The translations under genes were made by a program, and so were the position numbers. Positions 30,801 through 41,339 of a stretch of DNA of 64,000 bases are shown one piece after another. The stretch spans positions 34,652,228 to 34,716,227 of the forward strand of contig OZ038435.1 in the NCBI GenBank assembly GCA_964036275.1. The letters run 5' to 3'. Origin of the DNA: Litoditis marina (Eukaryota > Nematoda > Chromadorea > Rhabditida > Rhabditidae). The notes below the pieces were generated by a model. The model had not been told where the DNA came from, made no database searches, and saw only the letters and a list, made by a program, of their open reading frames with translations. Numbering within the stretch: position 1 is the first letter of the stretch; each line of letters begins with the position of its first letter.

Positions 30801-32317
30801 CTGTTTTACCTGTGCAACATGTACAAAATCTGAAACCACATAGCAGAAGGTTACTGTACATACTGTGGGAGTCCACATAAGAGTGGGGACTATAGTTGTC
30901 GCGCTAGGTAAGACGGGCAGACCCGGCAATAATGTGTCAGTCAACTGTGGTGGCACATTGGGCGGTGAATTCTATATCTAATCGGGTTTTTAGGTCACCT
31001 AACCATTTTTTGGTAACTTATTTTCAGGTTACCTTAGTACAGTAGGTAACCGGTTGGTAAACTAAAATGAAAAACCGGTTACCTGTTTTTCTAACCCAAA
31101 CGTGGTTTTTACCGTTAGTTTGAACGGTAACCGGATTTTAGTTTCAGGTTACTTCCAGGTTATCTACAAGGTAACCTGAAAAAGAGGAAAAAACCAAACA
31201 AAGGTTAAGTTGCCTAAAAACCCGGTTAGTTGTAGAATTGGCCACATTGGGCAAGTATTCGGAAGTTGTGTTGTGCTTCAAGAATCAAGATGCAACTACA
31301 ACGATGTAAGTACCAGTTTCAAGATGTTCCCCTACTCCGCTGTGTTTATTGTTTGATCCCATTTCTTTTCCGTCGAAATTTACGAACTAGGGCGCGTACC
31401 TAGGTGAAACTACAACTGAGATTCTGGTTACTGTAGTTTGGTCGGTGAACTTCTTCCCGAACCAAAATGGAATCGATTCTTTCCGAGCCAGGTTGCTCGT
31501 TCCAAAACCGACGTGGACGAACAACAGTGGAACCGAACCAAATTAACTAATTAATGCAAAAGTTGGTCGACTACACGTTTATTAGGATTTGGTTCGGTTT
31601 CCTATTGGTTTGAGTACGTAAGTGGTTCGGTTTCTTACCGAACCAACTGGTTCGAGAAGAAGCCGTTCGGTTGCGGTTCGGGAAGAAGTTTGTCAGTTTG
31701 GTACCTCTATGTTGGTGTGTTTGCAGACCCGTTCGGCAGTGACTTCCTGGACGATGTTCTCTCGACGGGGGACGTGGCCGGGAAGGCGACGGCAGCCAGA
31801 CTGGACCAGGCCCATCCAACTGCCTCCGACATACAGACCATGATAGACAAGGTCGATGAGAGGTGCGACAGAACACAACTCTGTTATTACTGTTTATACG
31901 CGTTCATTCACTGTGCTCCTTGTGTTATTCCTTAGATTTGTACACTTTCAAGTCTTTACTCACAGTTCGACTTTGCGTGCGAAGCTTTATTTTCAATATG
32001 TGATAATTTTTACTTAACTGTAATCTTCACTTTAATCATGATCTTCACGAAGCACAGTACGAAAAGAGACTTCTGTTTGTTCTCACGTGGGCCTGTTCAA
32101 CTCCTGGAATGGGCGTTCATCCATAATACAATTATATTATTCATTTACTTGTTGCAGACTGGCCGAGATGTCTACTGGCTTCAGTGGCGGTGAGCTGGAA
32201 ACGGGCCAAGTTTCTCCAGGCGATTCGTTCCGGGACCTCGACGAGAGCGAATACGGTACCCCCAGTGATAAAGTCAACCAGGACGTGGTTGGAACGGCTA
32301 AGAAATCCACCAGTTGA
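23930..32317 (+). CDS. ced-6: Engulfment adaptor CED-6 / GULP1 (PTB domain)
   Basis: Cytoplasmic adaptor that links phagocytic receptors of the CED-1 type to uptake of apoptotic corpses. Thirteen exons: 23930-24001, 24683-24767, 25185-25306, 26144-26299, 26909-27043, 27497-27589, 27953-28000, 28782-28880, 29592-29712, 30076-30221, 30388-30496, 31727-31862, 32158-32317. Total 1,482 nt, 493 aa. The N-terminus [12 protein letters not shown] is followed by the PTB domain (about residues 48-190) with [29 protein letters not shown] and FDLAYK. A leucine-zipper-like coiled coil follows (about 191-237, [12 protein letters not shown]). The tail is proline-rich with two DPF motifs (DPFADL about 283, DPFGSDF about 396), the form used for clathrin-adaptor binding. 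Introns 1 and 11 contain Mutator-like elements. AATAAA lies at 32561-32566. From memory the orthologue is F56D2.7. Confidence 0.95.
24047..24322. mobile_element. Mutator-like TIR element, GGTTCGG family, copy 1
   Basis: Left end TGCAAATTCCTTCCCGAACC; right-end complement GGTGAATTCCTTCCCGAACC. The flanking 9-mers AATATTTTC (24038-24046) and AATATTTTT (24323-24331) differ only at the last base. The interior is packed with GGTTCGG and CCGAACC units on both strands, so the whole element folds back. It lies in ced-6 intron 1. Confidence 0.75.
24826..24876. repeat. (TC)n microsatellite
   Basis: About 50 bp of alternating CT lie 60 bp downstream of ced-6 exon 2. A similar CT-rich tract is at 22990-23106, and (GA) runs are at 60338-60365 and 61388-61414. 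Confidence 0.9.
25405..25480. repeat. 30-bp tandem repeat in ced-6 intron 3
   Basis: TTGGCAGTGTCTCCTGCACC followed by TTTCACCATT is present twice in full, with a third partial copy reading TTGGCAGTATCTCCTG. Confidence 0.9.
29063..29160. repeat. Hairpin repeat, AGAGTGTGCAGG family, decayed copy
   Basis: GAAACATTTGCGCCGGTT ... GTCAATGAGGCTACAGA relates it to copies at 42826-42960, 44365-44470, 60918-61050 and 63040-63160. The stem is poorly preserved here. Confidence 0.4.
29452..29572. repeat. Long-stem hairpin repeat, GGACGATTATGTGG family, copy 1
   Basis: GCACGATTATGTGGACCAAT ... AATTGAAAAATGTATT ... AGGACCACATATTCGTCCTGC folds into a stem of about 50 bp with a loop of about ten bases. The other copies are 43158-43280 and 62028-62145. 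It lies in ced-6 intron 8. Confidence 0.7.
30964..31243. mobile_element. Mutator-like TIR element, TAACCGG family, copy 4
   Basis: A perfect 9-bp duplication ACATTGGGC (30955-30963 and 31244-31252) flanks it. The left end is GGTGAATTCTATATCTAATC; the right-end complement is GGCCAATTCTACAACTAACC. It is the cleanest uninterrupted copy (280 bp) and sits in ced-6 intron 11. The interior is palindromic around TTTTTACCGTTAGTTTGAAC. Confidence 0.85.
31444..31694. mobile_element. Mutator-like TIR element, GGTTCGG family, copy 2
   Basis: Ends are GGTGAACTTCTTCCCGAACC and the complement GACAAACTTCTTCCCGAACC. Flanks AGTTTGGTC (31435-31443) and AGTTTGGTA (31695-31703) match at eight of nine bases. It ends only 32 bp before ced-6 exon 12, so it supplies sequence close to the acceptor of intron 11. 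Confidence 0.75.
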
Positions 32318-32896
32318 CGACCTATGAATGATTCTACCAGAATATAAGTAACTTAACAATTCTAACATTCATAATCAGCATTTATTTTGAACCGCATGAA
32401 CCGTGTCTTCTCACTTTTGAAATTCTGATTACGTTTTGTCTCTTGATTCTGCTTTGTTTTAATGCGAAAGCTTATCTGTGAATTTGAATATTTATTGTTT
32501 TCTGTGAATGCTAGTTTTATGAAGTACCGGTATTTATTGTATTTTACGAGCGCATGTATAAATAAATATTTATGAAAATGTGCGAGAGAAATATCAGGAG
32601 AAAAGTATTTGGCAAACATTGTTGGCAAGTTGAGATCGAAAATGACAATGTTTGGAATTCATATAATTATATACAAGAATTTGCAGGTTAGCTATGAATC
32701 AAACAGTGATAGATCGACAGTAGTTAGTATACAAGTATGTTCATGCAGACTATACACATATATACGTTCCTATGCAAGTAGAGACAATGACTAAGATAGG
32801 AATGAAAGTGGGCAAAAGTACAGTATTCGTCATATCTAGGTAGACTTTTACAGTATGAAGTTGCAATTTTTCAAACATTTTTGTAAGAAACTATAA
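32318..32896. other. Convergent intergenic region, ced-6 / WDR37
   Basis: Two 3' ends face each other across 579 bp. AATAAA on the plus strand at 32561-32566 serves ced-6. A minus-strand AATAAA (TTTATT at 32532-32537) could serve the WDR37 gene, in which case the 3' UTRs overlap. I see no other feature. Confidence 0.5.
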
Positions 32897-35800
32897 CTAG
32901 TCCTTACTGAGTACCACTTTCCATGTGGCCACAATTCTATCGAACCCGCCGGTGATCAGATTGTTCTGTGGGTGGTCGTCAGCCCACGCAACACTGGACA
33001 CCATGCGAGAGTGACACTGAAATACGCACAATTCACACGAAAAACTGGAGGATTGTAGTTTGACATGTGTTCCCACCTATCCATCTGTACATTTGGATTA
33101 CAATCCTCAACCCAAGATGAAGTGAATGGTTTCAGCGCCCTATAGGGTTCTTCTTTTGAGAGCAGGTCTATAGCGTTGACCATGTTTGTAGTTTGGTTTT
33201 GGTCTTTCGGTTTAACATTTTGGCTGCTTGTGTCATAACAGAATCACATACTTTTTTTCCACATAAATCAGATATAGGTAACTAATTTGGCCACCCACCC
33301 TTCTATTCGGAACACGTGTCACTCGATTCCCGTTCAGGTCGTAGACACGAACATGTCGGTTGTCCAACGGAATTGCGATTGATCCATGGGTCTGAGAAGC
33401 CATTCATTGATGAAACAATGACATTTATTTGGGGTATTGAATTTGTTCAAAAGAAGTAAAATAAAATAAAATGTATCAATATAAATATGTTAGTAAGAAA
33501 ATACAGCTTTTATGATACCGATCTTCAAAATTTAGTCAGAACCAGAAATACTTAGAAAACGAACTCGTACGTCAACCCAGACTGCACAAGGTTTTCAGAA
33601 AGAAAATATATTAAAATCTAGAGGAATAACTGTAGGGTTGTCTAAGTATGAAATTAGGTATGACCTGGAATCAACTCACTTGACTTACTGCCAGCCGATT
33701 CACGGGAGAAGCCAGTCGAATGGTAGCAATGGCACTGCGCATGTTCCTCAGATCCCAAACCTGAGAGAACAACGTAGATTTAGTTGGAAGGTGATTGGAA
33801 TTGAATTAACTATCCACAATATATCGAACAAGCAATTGAATTTGGAAGTAGCACATCCTACAACCTCGGTAATACCAGTAATACCAAATTCTCAATGGAA
33901 CCCCACCAAATTAGCGAGCCATTTTTCATTCATATTCATAGATTTTCCTTTTTTCCGCTTGGGCATGGCTGGGCCGTGTTCTTTTTTTTTCAAATTTGAG
34001 GATAAAACCCAAACAGACCTTGACTGTTCTGTCATCACTGCCCGATACGATCCTATCCCCGGCTGAGAAGGCCACACTGGTCACGGAACTATAAACATGA
34101 AACATTTGACTGATTCCATACCACACTCTTAGATGATCACATCGTTCACATGGCCACATCCCTGAGAACACTTGAAAACACACCCCTATTCTGCAAAGAA
34201 AAACGATCGAATTTATATATTTTTGACGCACTTTTAAAAATGCACTTTTTTAAAGGGGTACACTTACAGGAAATATTGATTGTGAGGAAAACCGAAATGA
34301 AGATCAAACTGACTCCTGATGTCCCTGGAACACCGCGACCGATTGAATAGTCTCCCTGAAGTCCCAGAGGCGGAAGGTGGAGTCTTTGGATGACGTCACA
34401 ACGAGACGTTGACTCGGGTGCGCCGAGCAATGGTTCAACTCCTGCTCGTGACCTGGTAACACATAAAGTGAGGTTTTATGTTTAGGAAAACCCATAAGTA
34501 GGGTTATCATATTTCTTATTTTCATATTGATTGGTTCACTTCGCTTCGTTTCGGGGCGGTGATAATCATACATATCACATTACAAACAGGGTTATAGGTT
34601 TAGGAGAACCCATAAGCAAGGTTTGAAGTTTGGAAAACACACAAATAAATATAGGTTTTCAGAATCGCGAAATTACGAAGACACTCTCTTACCCTATGTT
34701 TGGACCACCCATGTTCATCTTCGAGCGGAAACTGTTTAAAACACGATTATCGAGGTAAAACATCACTGCTCATGAACCCCAAGTTTTTGAGGCTCACTAT
34801 GTTGATTCTACTGGAATTGAACCATTTCTCACCTAGGAACGACTGTTATTGAAACTTTTGTGAATAAATTCGACCAAACCGAGAAATCAATCAGTTTTTC
34901 AACCGGCACCAAACCACCTCAATTTACAAACGAACCCTCAGAGATCCATTCGAAAAGCCGAAAAATGAGCTATAGCGAGGTGACCCGTAGAACTTTCAAT
35001 TCATCAACGAGATTCCTTCAAAATACTCACCACTTAGTATATTGAGCACCTCTCCTCGTTCCACGTCATAGATATTGGCATTTCTGTCCCAACTCGCAGT
35101 TATCAGCTGATTGCCTCCTGGAACACGAAATATAATGTATAATGCTAACTATCTTCACAATTTGACTCTAAACTGTGAACCTGATGGTTTGAACGCAATC
35201 AATCACCCGAACCTACGCAAAGTCTACTAACGTGACTGATAGAATTCTCTGTAAACTGATATAAAAATCTAGGTTTCTGAAAATTAACTGACCGGCTAGC
35301 CAATCGCAACCCATTACAACGCCGGTGTGACCAGTCAGACGGGGCAGTGGCGTCTTGACACGAATCCCGGATGAAGGTACCGTACCACACCCGTCTGAAA
35401 AGGAAAAGAACATTTTAACAAATGTAAGAAATGGCTGCTCGAAAACAACAACGTCTCCACACATTCACAACAGAACGTTGATGTTTGAACAAGTGAATCG
35501 TCTATATCAACACTAGTCAATAGAAAGGTGCAGATTTCTACCTCTCATTCTATAGGCTGCTCTTTACGAAGTAGGACTATACGGTATGTAGTTTATGTAG
35601 TTTGATCCTCTTTCTTTTCTCGTGAGTTACGACGTGTTTCGAGATCGAAACAGAAAGATGATTTGTTAATTCCCTATAGTTGTTCTCATGTCCCAGAGCA
35701 CATGGCTTACATCGTAAACGGTGTCCCGTTTCGAATATCGGGAGAAATTGCTCATTCTTGCAGCAAAATCATTTCGTGGTTCATATCAGAAAACTAGTAC

Positions 35801-38800
35801 ATTTTCGATTTTCGTAGATAGAACCTTAATCATACAACGTATTAATGTTTTTGAACATCTGCTAGTCATCCGTAAACCATCCAAGAAGATAATACCTGTA
35901 TAGTTTGTTCCACGCACTCATAACTCTTTTCAGTAATATGCTAAAACTTCCAGCTCAAAGTCTGGTATGTTGGCTTTTTTGAATTTGCTCAAATTTCGAT
36001 GATCTCTTCTGCACCTGTACTACTAACAATTCTGAAAGTTTGAATAGGAAATAATGACTTATTTCGAATATTTAAAACTTTGCTGGTGTGTACCTTCGAA
36101 ACCTACCTTCGGCCGCGTCTTTGTCATCTTCTTCTTCTGAGCTGAGTGGGGCGGGAGACGACGTGGGAACCTTCCAGATATGGGCAGACTCGTCTCCACT
36201 CGCCGTCGCCAACGTCACCTTCAAAATAGACAATACTGACGTTTCTAAGTTTTATAGTTTCACTTACTTTGTTATTAAAGTGCCCGCCAGCCAACGAATG
36301 ATATGAAAATGACATGCTAGAGGTTGTATAACAACACAGCAACAATTGAACCCAGCCTTAGGGACATGCCACATAAACCGCGGTCCTTAGGCGATACTAA
36401 AATAAGCTGCAAGCTGCTCTAGAATAACGCTTTAATTCAGACGAAGCTCGACCTGGGATAAGATGTTAAGAAGGTGGCCGAGCTGTGGCCGTATTCACCA
36501 ACATCCGGGAATCCGGAATACCCTCCCTCGAAAAGAGCACAAACGTAGTGTGCTGGTGAGGAGGGCTCAGAGGCGCGGGAAACTGTTTCAGCCTCCAGCA
36601 AAATCGGTGAATACGTCCACGTGAAACCATTCAGGCACTATCCGATGAGAAAGCAATCTCGAACAAAAGGAGAAAAATTGCCTGTACTACCTCATTTGAA
36701 GAAGATTCCGAGTGCGGGGCGAAGGCTACACAGTTGACGGAACCGGAATGACCGAGATAGGTGGCCAGACAGGCACCAGAATCCAAGGACCACACTTTGG
36801 CTGACTGATCTGGAATCAACAAAACCCATAGACCATGAAAGCATGACTGTGACTATTATATGAGTATTTGGAGAAACTAGTCTCAACATTACCGTTATCG
36901 CACACAAAATGAAATTTCGGTCAAATAACACAGGATTATTCCGAATATATCAGAAAAGAAGTGAAAACTACTAAAAACCAGCGATTCTGAAAGTCCATCC
37001 ATGAACACGTAAAAAGTGAGAAATATTCAAATCAACGGTTATGAAGGTCGAACCCTTGAGAAATATGCACATGCGTGAACCAATATCAGAGAAAGCAAGT
37101 TTACCTGCACTGGCGCTAGCGCAAACAGCTTTGTTCATATCGCTGGCCACGTGCCAAACTCCGTCACGATGACCCTCCAGACAACGGGAAACTCTGCAAG
37201 AAACCTAACTACACTCAGAACACGAAAACAAGGGAACATGGAGGTCGATGAGATTGCAGACAGTACCAGACAGTCATACACCAGCAAGGTTGTCCGAATA
37301 GTCCGAAAAGTTCGAAAAACAGACTACTTTTTAGCCGAAAAAATGAAAATCTGTCTACTTTTTTTGGAAAAAATCCTAAATATTCACGTGTTTACATCTG
37401 AAAACGGAATAGTTTTTGTCGCTTAGTCGGACCTTACTGGTTTATGCAGACAGTCTGCGTCCTCGCCTGAACATGCTTTCGTCTACAAAAAGGCCGACAC
37501 AACAGTGGTTGGCAATTGGCTGAATTCTACGGAAAAATACCAGTTTTGGATTCAAATACTTGAAAATTATGATTTTACTTCAGAAATAGGCAATCTTAGG
37601 CAAATTTCCCGATATTGGCTGAAAGGGGACCGTTTTTCGTAACTTTTTGAAGTTATTCTGTCAAATTACTGCAGTATATCCCTACACGTTCATTTGGAAA
37701 TTTACTTCTGGAATAGTTCATTTCATTCCCAATGAGACCCATTAGCATCGTGCCAAGACTTTCGGAAGACTATTTCTTTGAGCAGACATGACTATTCTAA
37801 AGACATGTTTCATTTGCGCGTTCTTATGAAACTGGACAAACGCTAACGGAGATTTGCAATTCATTGAAAAACCCCAGAGGTGAAAAACCGCCTGGAATAT
37901 TCATTGGAACACTGCCAAGTCTCAGTAGGAATGACCGGAACTATACCAGCTGAAAGCCGAATCCGCTTTCCAACTTTTCGCTATGTTGTCTTCCACCTAC
38001 CTGAACCGAGATCCGTCCCCTCCCACTTTGAAGACGAGTCTGGTCGGCGGACCGCGCAGAGCAGTCCGCAGTTTCTGGCCCATTTGCATACCTGCAATCA
38101 ATCAACATTTTTTGTCTGATAAACTATGGTCGTATCAGACACAAATACGTGCTATTCTACGAAAAAGAGTCCTTTTTTGTAGATCAAGATTTTGCATCGA
38201 AAATAGGCCAGTTCGGCTGAGTTCGATAAAAATGGAAGCCAAATTTTTCGGGCAATCCAGAAAATTTTACTGCCGTAGGGGTAGCGGATCCATGAAATTC
38301 GCTTTTGTAACGTCAACTGTCGTCTCAGATCTGTCTCAAACTGTGTTTGTGTTCTCACTTTGAACTAATTTATGATCCAATAAAAATCAAAACAACCCCC
38401 CTTATAATTGATCATAAGTGGTAAGTGGGTTGCAATATTACAAAACTATGAACAATTTTTTTCCACGAAAAGTGTCAATAAACTAACCCTTTCTTGCCCC
38501 TCCTTTTCCTGATTCATTATTTTGTACGAATGACTCGACAGGGAGGACGGAGGAATCGGGCTCCGAACCAGTCAAAACTGCGATGCGAGATCGAACTGAA
38601 ACATTTGATAAAAGGCACATGATCTACAAACAATATAAAAAGATACAATTCAATTCAATCCAATAACCAACACCTACTATAACTATTCTACACATCTATG
38701 AACTTTTAAAGCTAACTTAATTCGGTAAATGTGAATATGATCGGAAATACTTGATTAAAACTACCTCGTTATGATATAAATGAAACATATAGTGAAACGT

Positions 38801-39493
38801 CATCTGGGTTCTATATATTTGCTCAATATCAATAGGCAAACTCTTGAAAATTTTCATTTCGGAGAGTATAGGTAGTCCACACTTATCAGTCAGTGTTGAC
38901 CGATTCATCTGATCAACAAAGAATCAAATCGACTTACGTGCACTGTTCTCCGCATATAATGAGTCGAACTCTTTTTCCACCAGTTCGAATAAACGAAAAA
39001 GACGCGCCCTGAAAACCAGTTCATACAGGAAAACAGAGGACAATCATGAAAATCACTCGTACCGCGTGTGTTATGACTTGTACCACTTATATTTTTGAGT
39101 CTTTCAGCGAAGACGAACCAGTAAAGTTACTCTAAACAAAGTAGTTGTGAACATACTCATACGTAAAACACCCCCTCATTTTGATGTTGACTGATGCTCA
39201 CTTTTTCCCGATTTCGACCCGGGCATGCTCACTTTTTGGGGTAAAGTCACAGATTCTCGGTATAATTTCGGGCTTTTCGATGACATATGCTTACTTTTTG
39301 GGGATGCTCATGCTCACTTTTTTCTACCTGATGTGAACCTTTTTTACGTATGAACATACTTGTGTGGGGCTATCTCTGTTGTTTCATCCTGTAGTAATTG
39401 AAGTGGAGAGACGTAGGTGTTCTGAATATTATGAACATCCCCATCGGTAGAACTGCGAAGTCGCTTTTCGGATTTGGATCGAGCGGATGACAT
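32897..39493 (-). CDS. wdr-37: WD40 repeat protein, WDR37 orthologue
   Basis: WDR37 is a seven-bladed WD40 scaffold that in vertebrates partners PACS proteins. Fourteen exons (5' to 3'): 39493-39360, 39008-38938, 38595-38488, 38091-38001, 37193-37105, 36809-36691, 36218-36107, 35394-35293, 35117-35031, 34452-34314, 34088-34019, 33760-33689, 33391-33299, 33016-32897. Total 1,407 nt, 468 aa. A helical segment near residues 45-73 ([20 protein letters not shown]) matches the coiled coil before the WD40 domain. Repeats follow: [45 protein letters not shown], an acidic loop [64 protein letters not shown], and [13 protein letters not shown] near the end. The start codon lies six bases after a TTTTCAG acceptor, suggesting trans-splicing or a 5' UTR intron. 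Exon 7 uses a TTGAAG acceptor. The orthology call rests on recalled human sequence; the symbol is my assignment. Confidence 0.9.
37716..37935 (+). repeat. Dispersed ~215-bp intronic repeat, copy 1
   Basis: GTTCATTTCATTCCCAATGA ... AGTCTCAGTAGGAATGACCG aligns along its length with 42588-42808 in a NAA80 intron (CATTCCCACAGAGACCCATT ... AGTCTCAGTAGGAATGATGC). Shorter matches to the AGTCTCAGTAGGAATGA end occur near 62990. This copy shows the intact target for the element inserted at 42055. Confidence 0.7.
39183..39330. repeat. Dispersed intronic repeat (GCTCACTTTTTCCCGATT type), copy 2
   Basis: Related to 13183-13310. GCTCACTTTTT recurs several times (39198, 39230 and near 39312, with TGCTTACTTTTTGG at 39288). 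It is in WDR37 intron 1. Confidence 0.5.
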
Positions 39494-41339
39494 TGACACT
39501 GAAAATGGAGTGAGAAAGATGAATGGTTGAGAAAAATATTAATGCAATCAATGAAAGAAAAAGAACAATGAATGAAGTTTACAAATGAGTAGCTCTTTCG
39601 ACACTAGATGTAGTGTCGTTACACAGATCTGAGTTACAGTCAATAAAAACTACTATTGAGGAAAATAAGAGAAATGTGGCCTTGTGAAGAGTGTGATGAC
39701 TGTGATGTGAAGTTGTGAAGCTAACTTTACTTAGGTTCTTTGATACATAATGCTGCTTCAAAACATCAAAAAAGTCCGAACGGTGTATAGATTTGATTTA
39801 TTTGAAATCCGGTCAACTATTACAACAAGCATAGCAAGAGGCGAAAAAGAAAGAGGCGCGCGCGACGTAGTTCGGTCGCGTACGGAGGAGCGCTTTTGTT
39901 CGACCTGTCCTCTTTCTTTTCTTTCTTCCGAATAATTCTACCTCCATATCTCAATTAAGTGTATATAACTAGCAGCTTATAATAATCGAGAACATTTTCT
40001 TGCGTTAAAATCGCAATCTTGCTCTAAAGATGAAAACAAGTAACGTAAAATATGGTGCATTCATGTGAATCAGTAGAAGCACTGAAATTTACTATTTTAA
40101 CATACATCTTTTTGAAGATAATGACTAATGCTGGATTTGTAACGAAACAAAACTATAATAAAACAAACAAATAACGCATTATTAATAATTTATTGAAAAA
40201 AATACCGTTAATCGATTAGAAAAACCAGAAAATGTAAACGTGCTCCACCGCACAGCCGCCACATCATACCGATTACGCGACAAATCCCCCCCGCGTCGCG
40301 GTCGGACAATTCCCCCCTCTCTCGGACAACTCCCCCCTCAACCTATTTTAGACTAGTTATGGTTATTTTTTGAAGTAAACCTATCTTATTCAAGAAGATA
40401 TAGTTCATAAAAGCTCTATAAGATGACAAGCATTCGCGTAACTAATGTAGTCATCATTATTAGCCGAAAAATGACATAAAACAGTCATTACCCGAAATCC
40501 ACTGAATAACGTAAGTTTTTACCCTCAATTTAAAGATAAATGTGAAGTTTTGGCGTCGAAAATCTTCATATACATACTTACTAACAGGATGAGTCGGAAT
40601 GTAATCAAATTCAAAGCATGTTCGATAAACAGCCAGATTTTTAGAGAAAAATTAGAGGGGGGAGTTGTCCGCGCAGAGGGGGGAATTGTCCGACCGCAAC
40701 GCGGCGGGGGGGATTTGTCCGTAAACCCATCATACCGTTTACGGACAACTCGTCCCCGCCGCAGCGACAACTCGTCCCCAACTCAAAAATTGCTCAAATC
40801 AGCTTGAAACTTACAAATAAAAGTAGTGACTAGGTTGTTATTCATAAAAGAGACTGCACGTAACTTCAGGAATAGAAAACTAATGGAAATCACAACGATA
40901 GGCCATATTTTGCTATAATTATCAAAAGTATCTTTAATGTGTTGTTTTCTCTCGAATATATGGTGACAAAACCAATTTTCGGAAAATATCTATAGTTAAT
41001 TTGTATTCTATAATAAGCATAAAACTTTAGAACAAATAATTTCCCTTCGAAACCGAGTTTTCAGCCAGTTTTGGGATAAAACATTGGGGACGAGTTGTCG
41101 CATGTTGAGGGACGAGTTGTCGCACACGCGACGCGCGGGGACGAGTTGTCGCGGAATCACATCATACGGTGTCTATGGTTATTAGTGTGCTGCTCTTTAA
41201 TCTTCATAATCTATCACCAACAAAGAGAAAATGAAATAAAGTGTGTCTTTCAAACTTCTAACCAACTTGTACATTATGTTTCTGTAACTTTTATCAACAG
41301 AAAAATTGGCAAAATACGTGTATTGTAGATAGCAGAGGA
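39494..41339. promoter_or_regulatory. Divergent interval between WDR37 and NAA80 genes
   Basis: The two start codons diverge across 1.85 kb, so promoters for both should be here. About half of it is the fold-back pair described separately (40270-41158). A CpG-rich patch at 39840-39895 (GAGGCGCGCGCGACGTAG) is the best candidate for promoter-proximal sequence by composition only. No ORF looks coding. Confidence 0.4.
40270..41158. mobile_element. Pair of abutting G-rich fold-back elements
   Basis: Outer ends CGATTACGCGACAAATCCCC and the complement GATTCCGCGACAACTCGTCC are flanked by ACATCATAC on both sides (40261-40269 and 41159-41167). A third ATCATAC (40729-40735) sits in the middle between GTAAAC and GTTTAC. 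This divides the array into a left element built of CGGACAAYTCCCCCC units and a right element built of GACAACTCGTCCCC units. Each is inverted about its own centre. The surrounding DNA (40160-40260 and 41160-41210) matches 49840-49990 and 59160-59310, where nothing is inserted. No transposase is encoded. Confidence 0.75.

Noticed and set aside
33638..34066. 142-codon plus-strand ORF
   Set aside because: It is antisense to two WDR37 exons and the intron between them. The minus-strand exons have splice sites and WD40 sequence.
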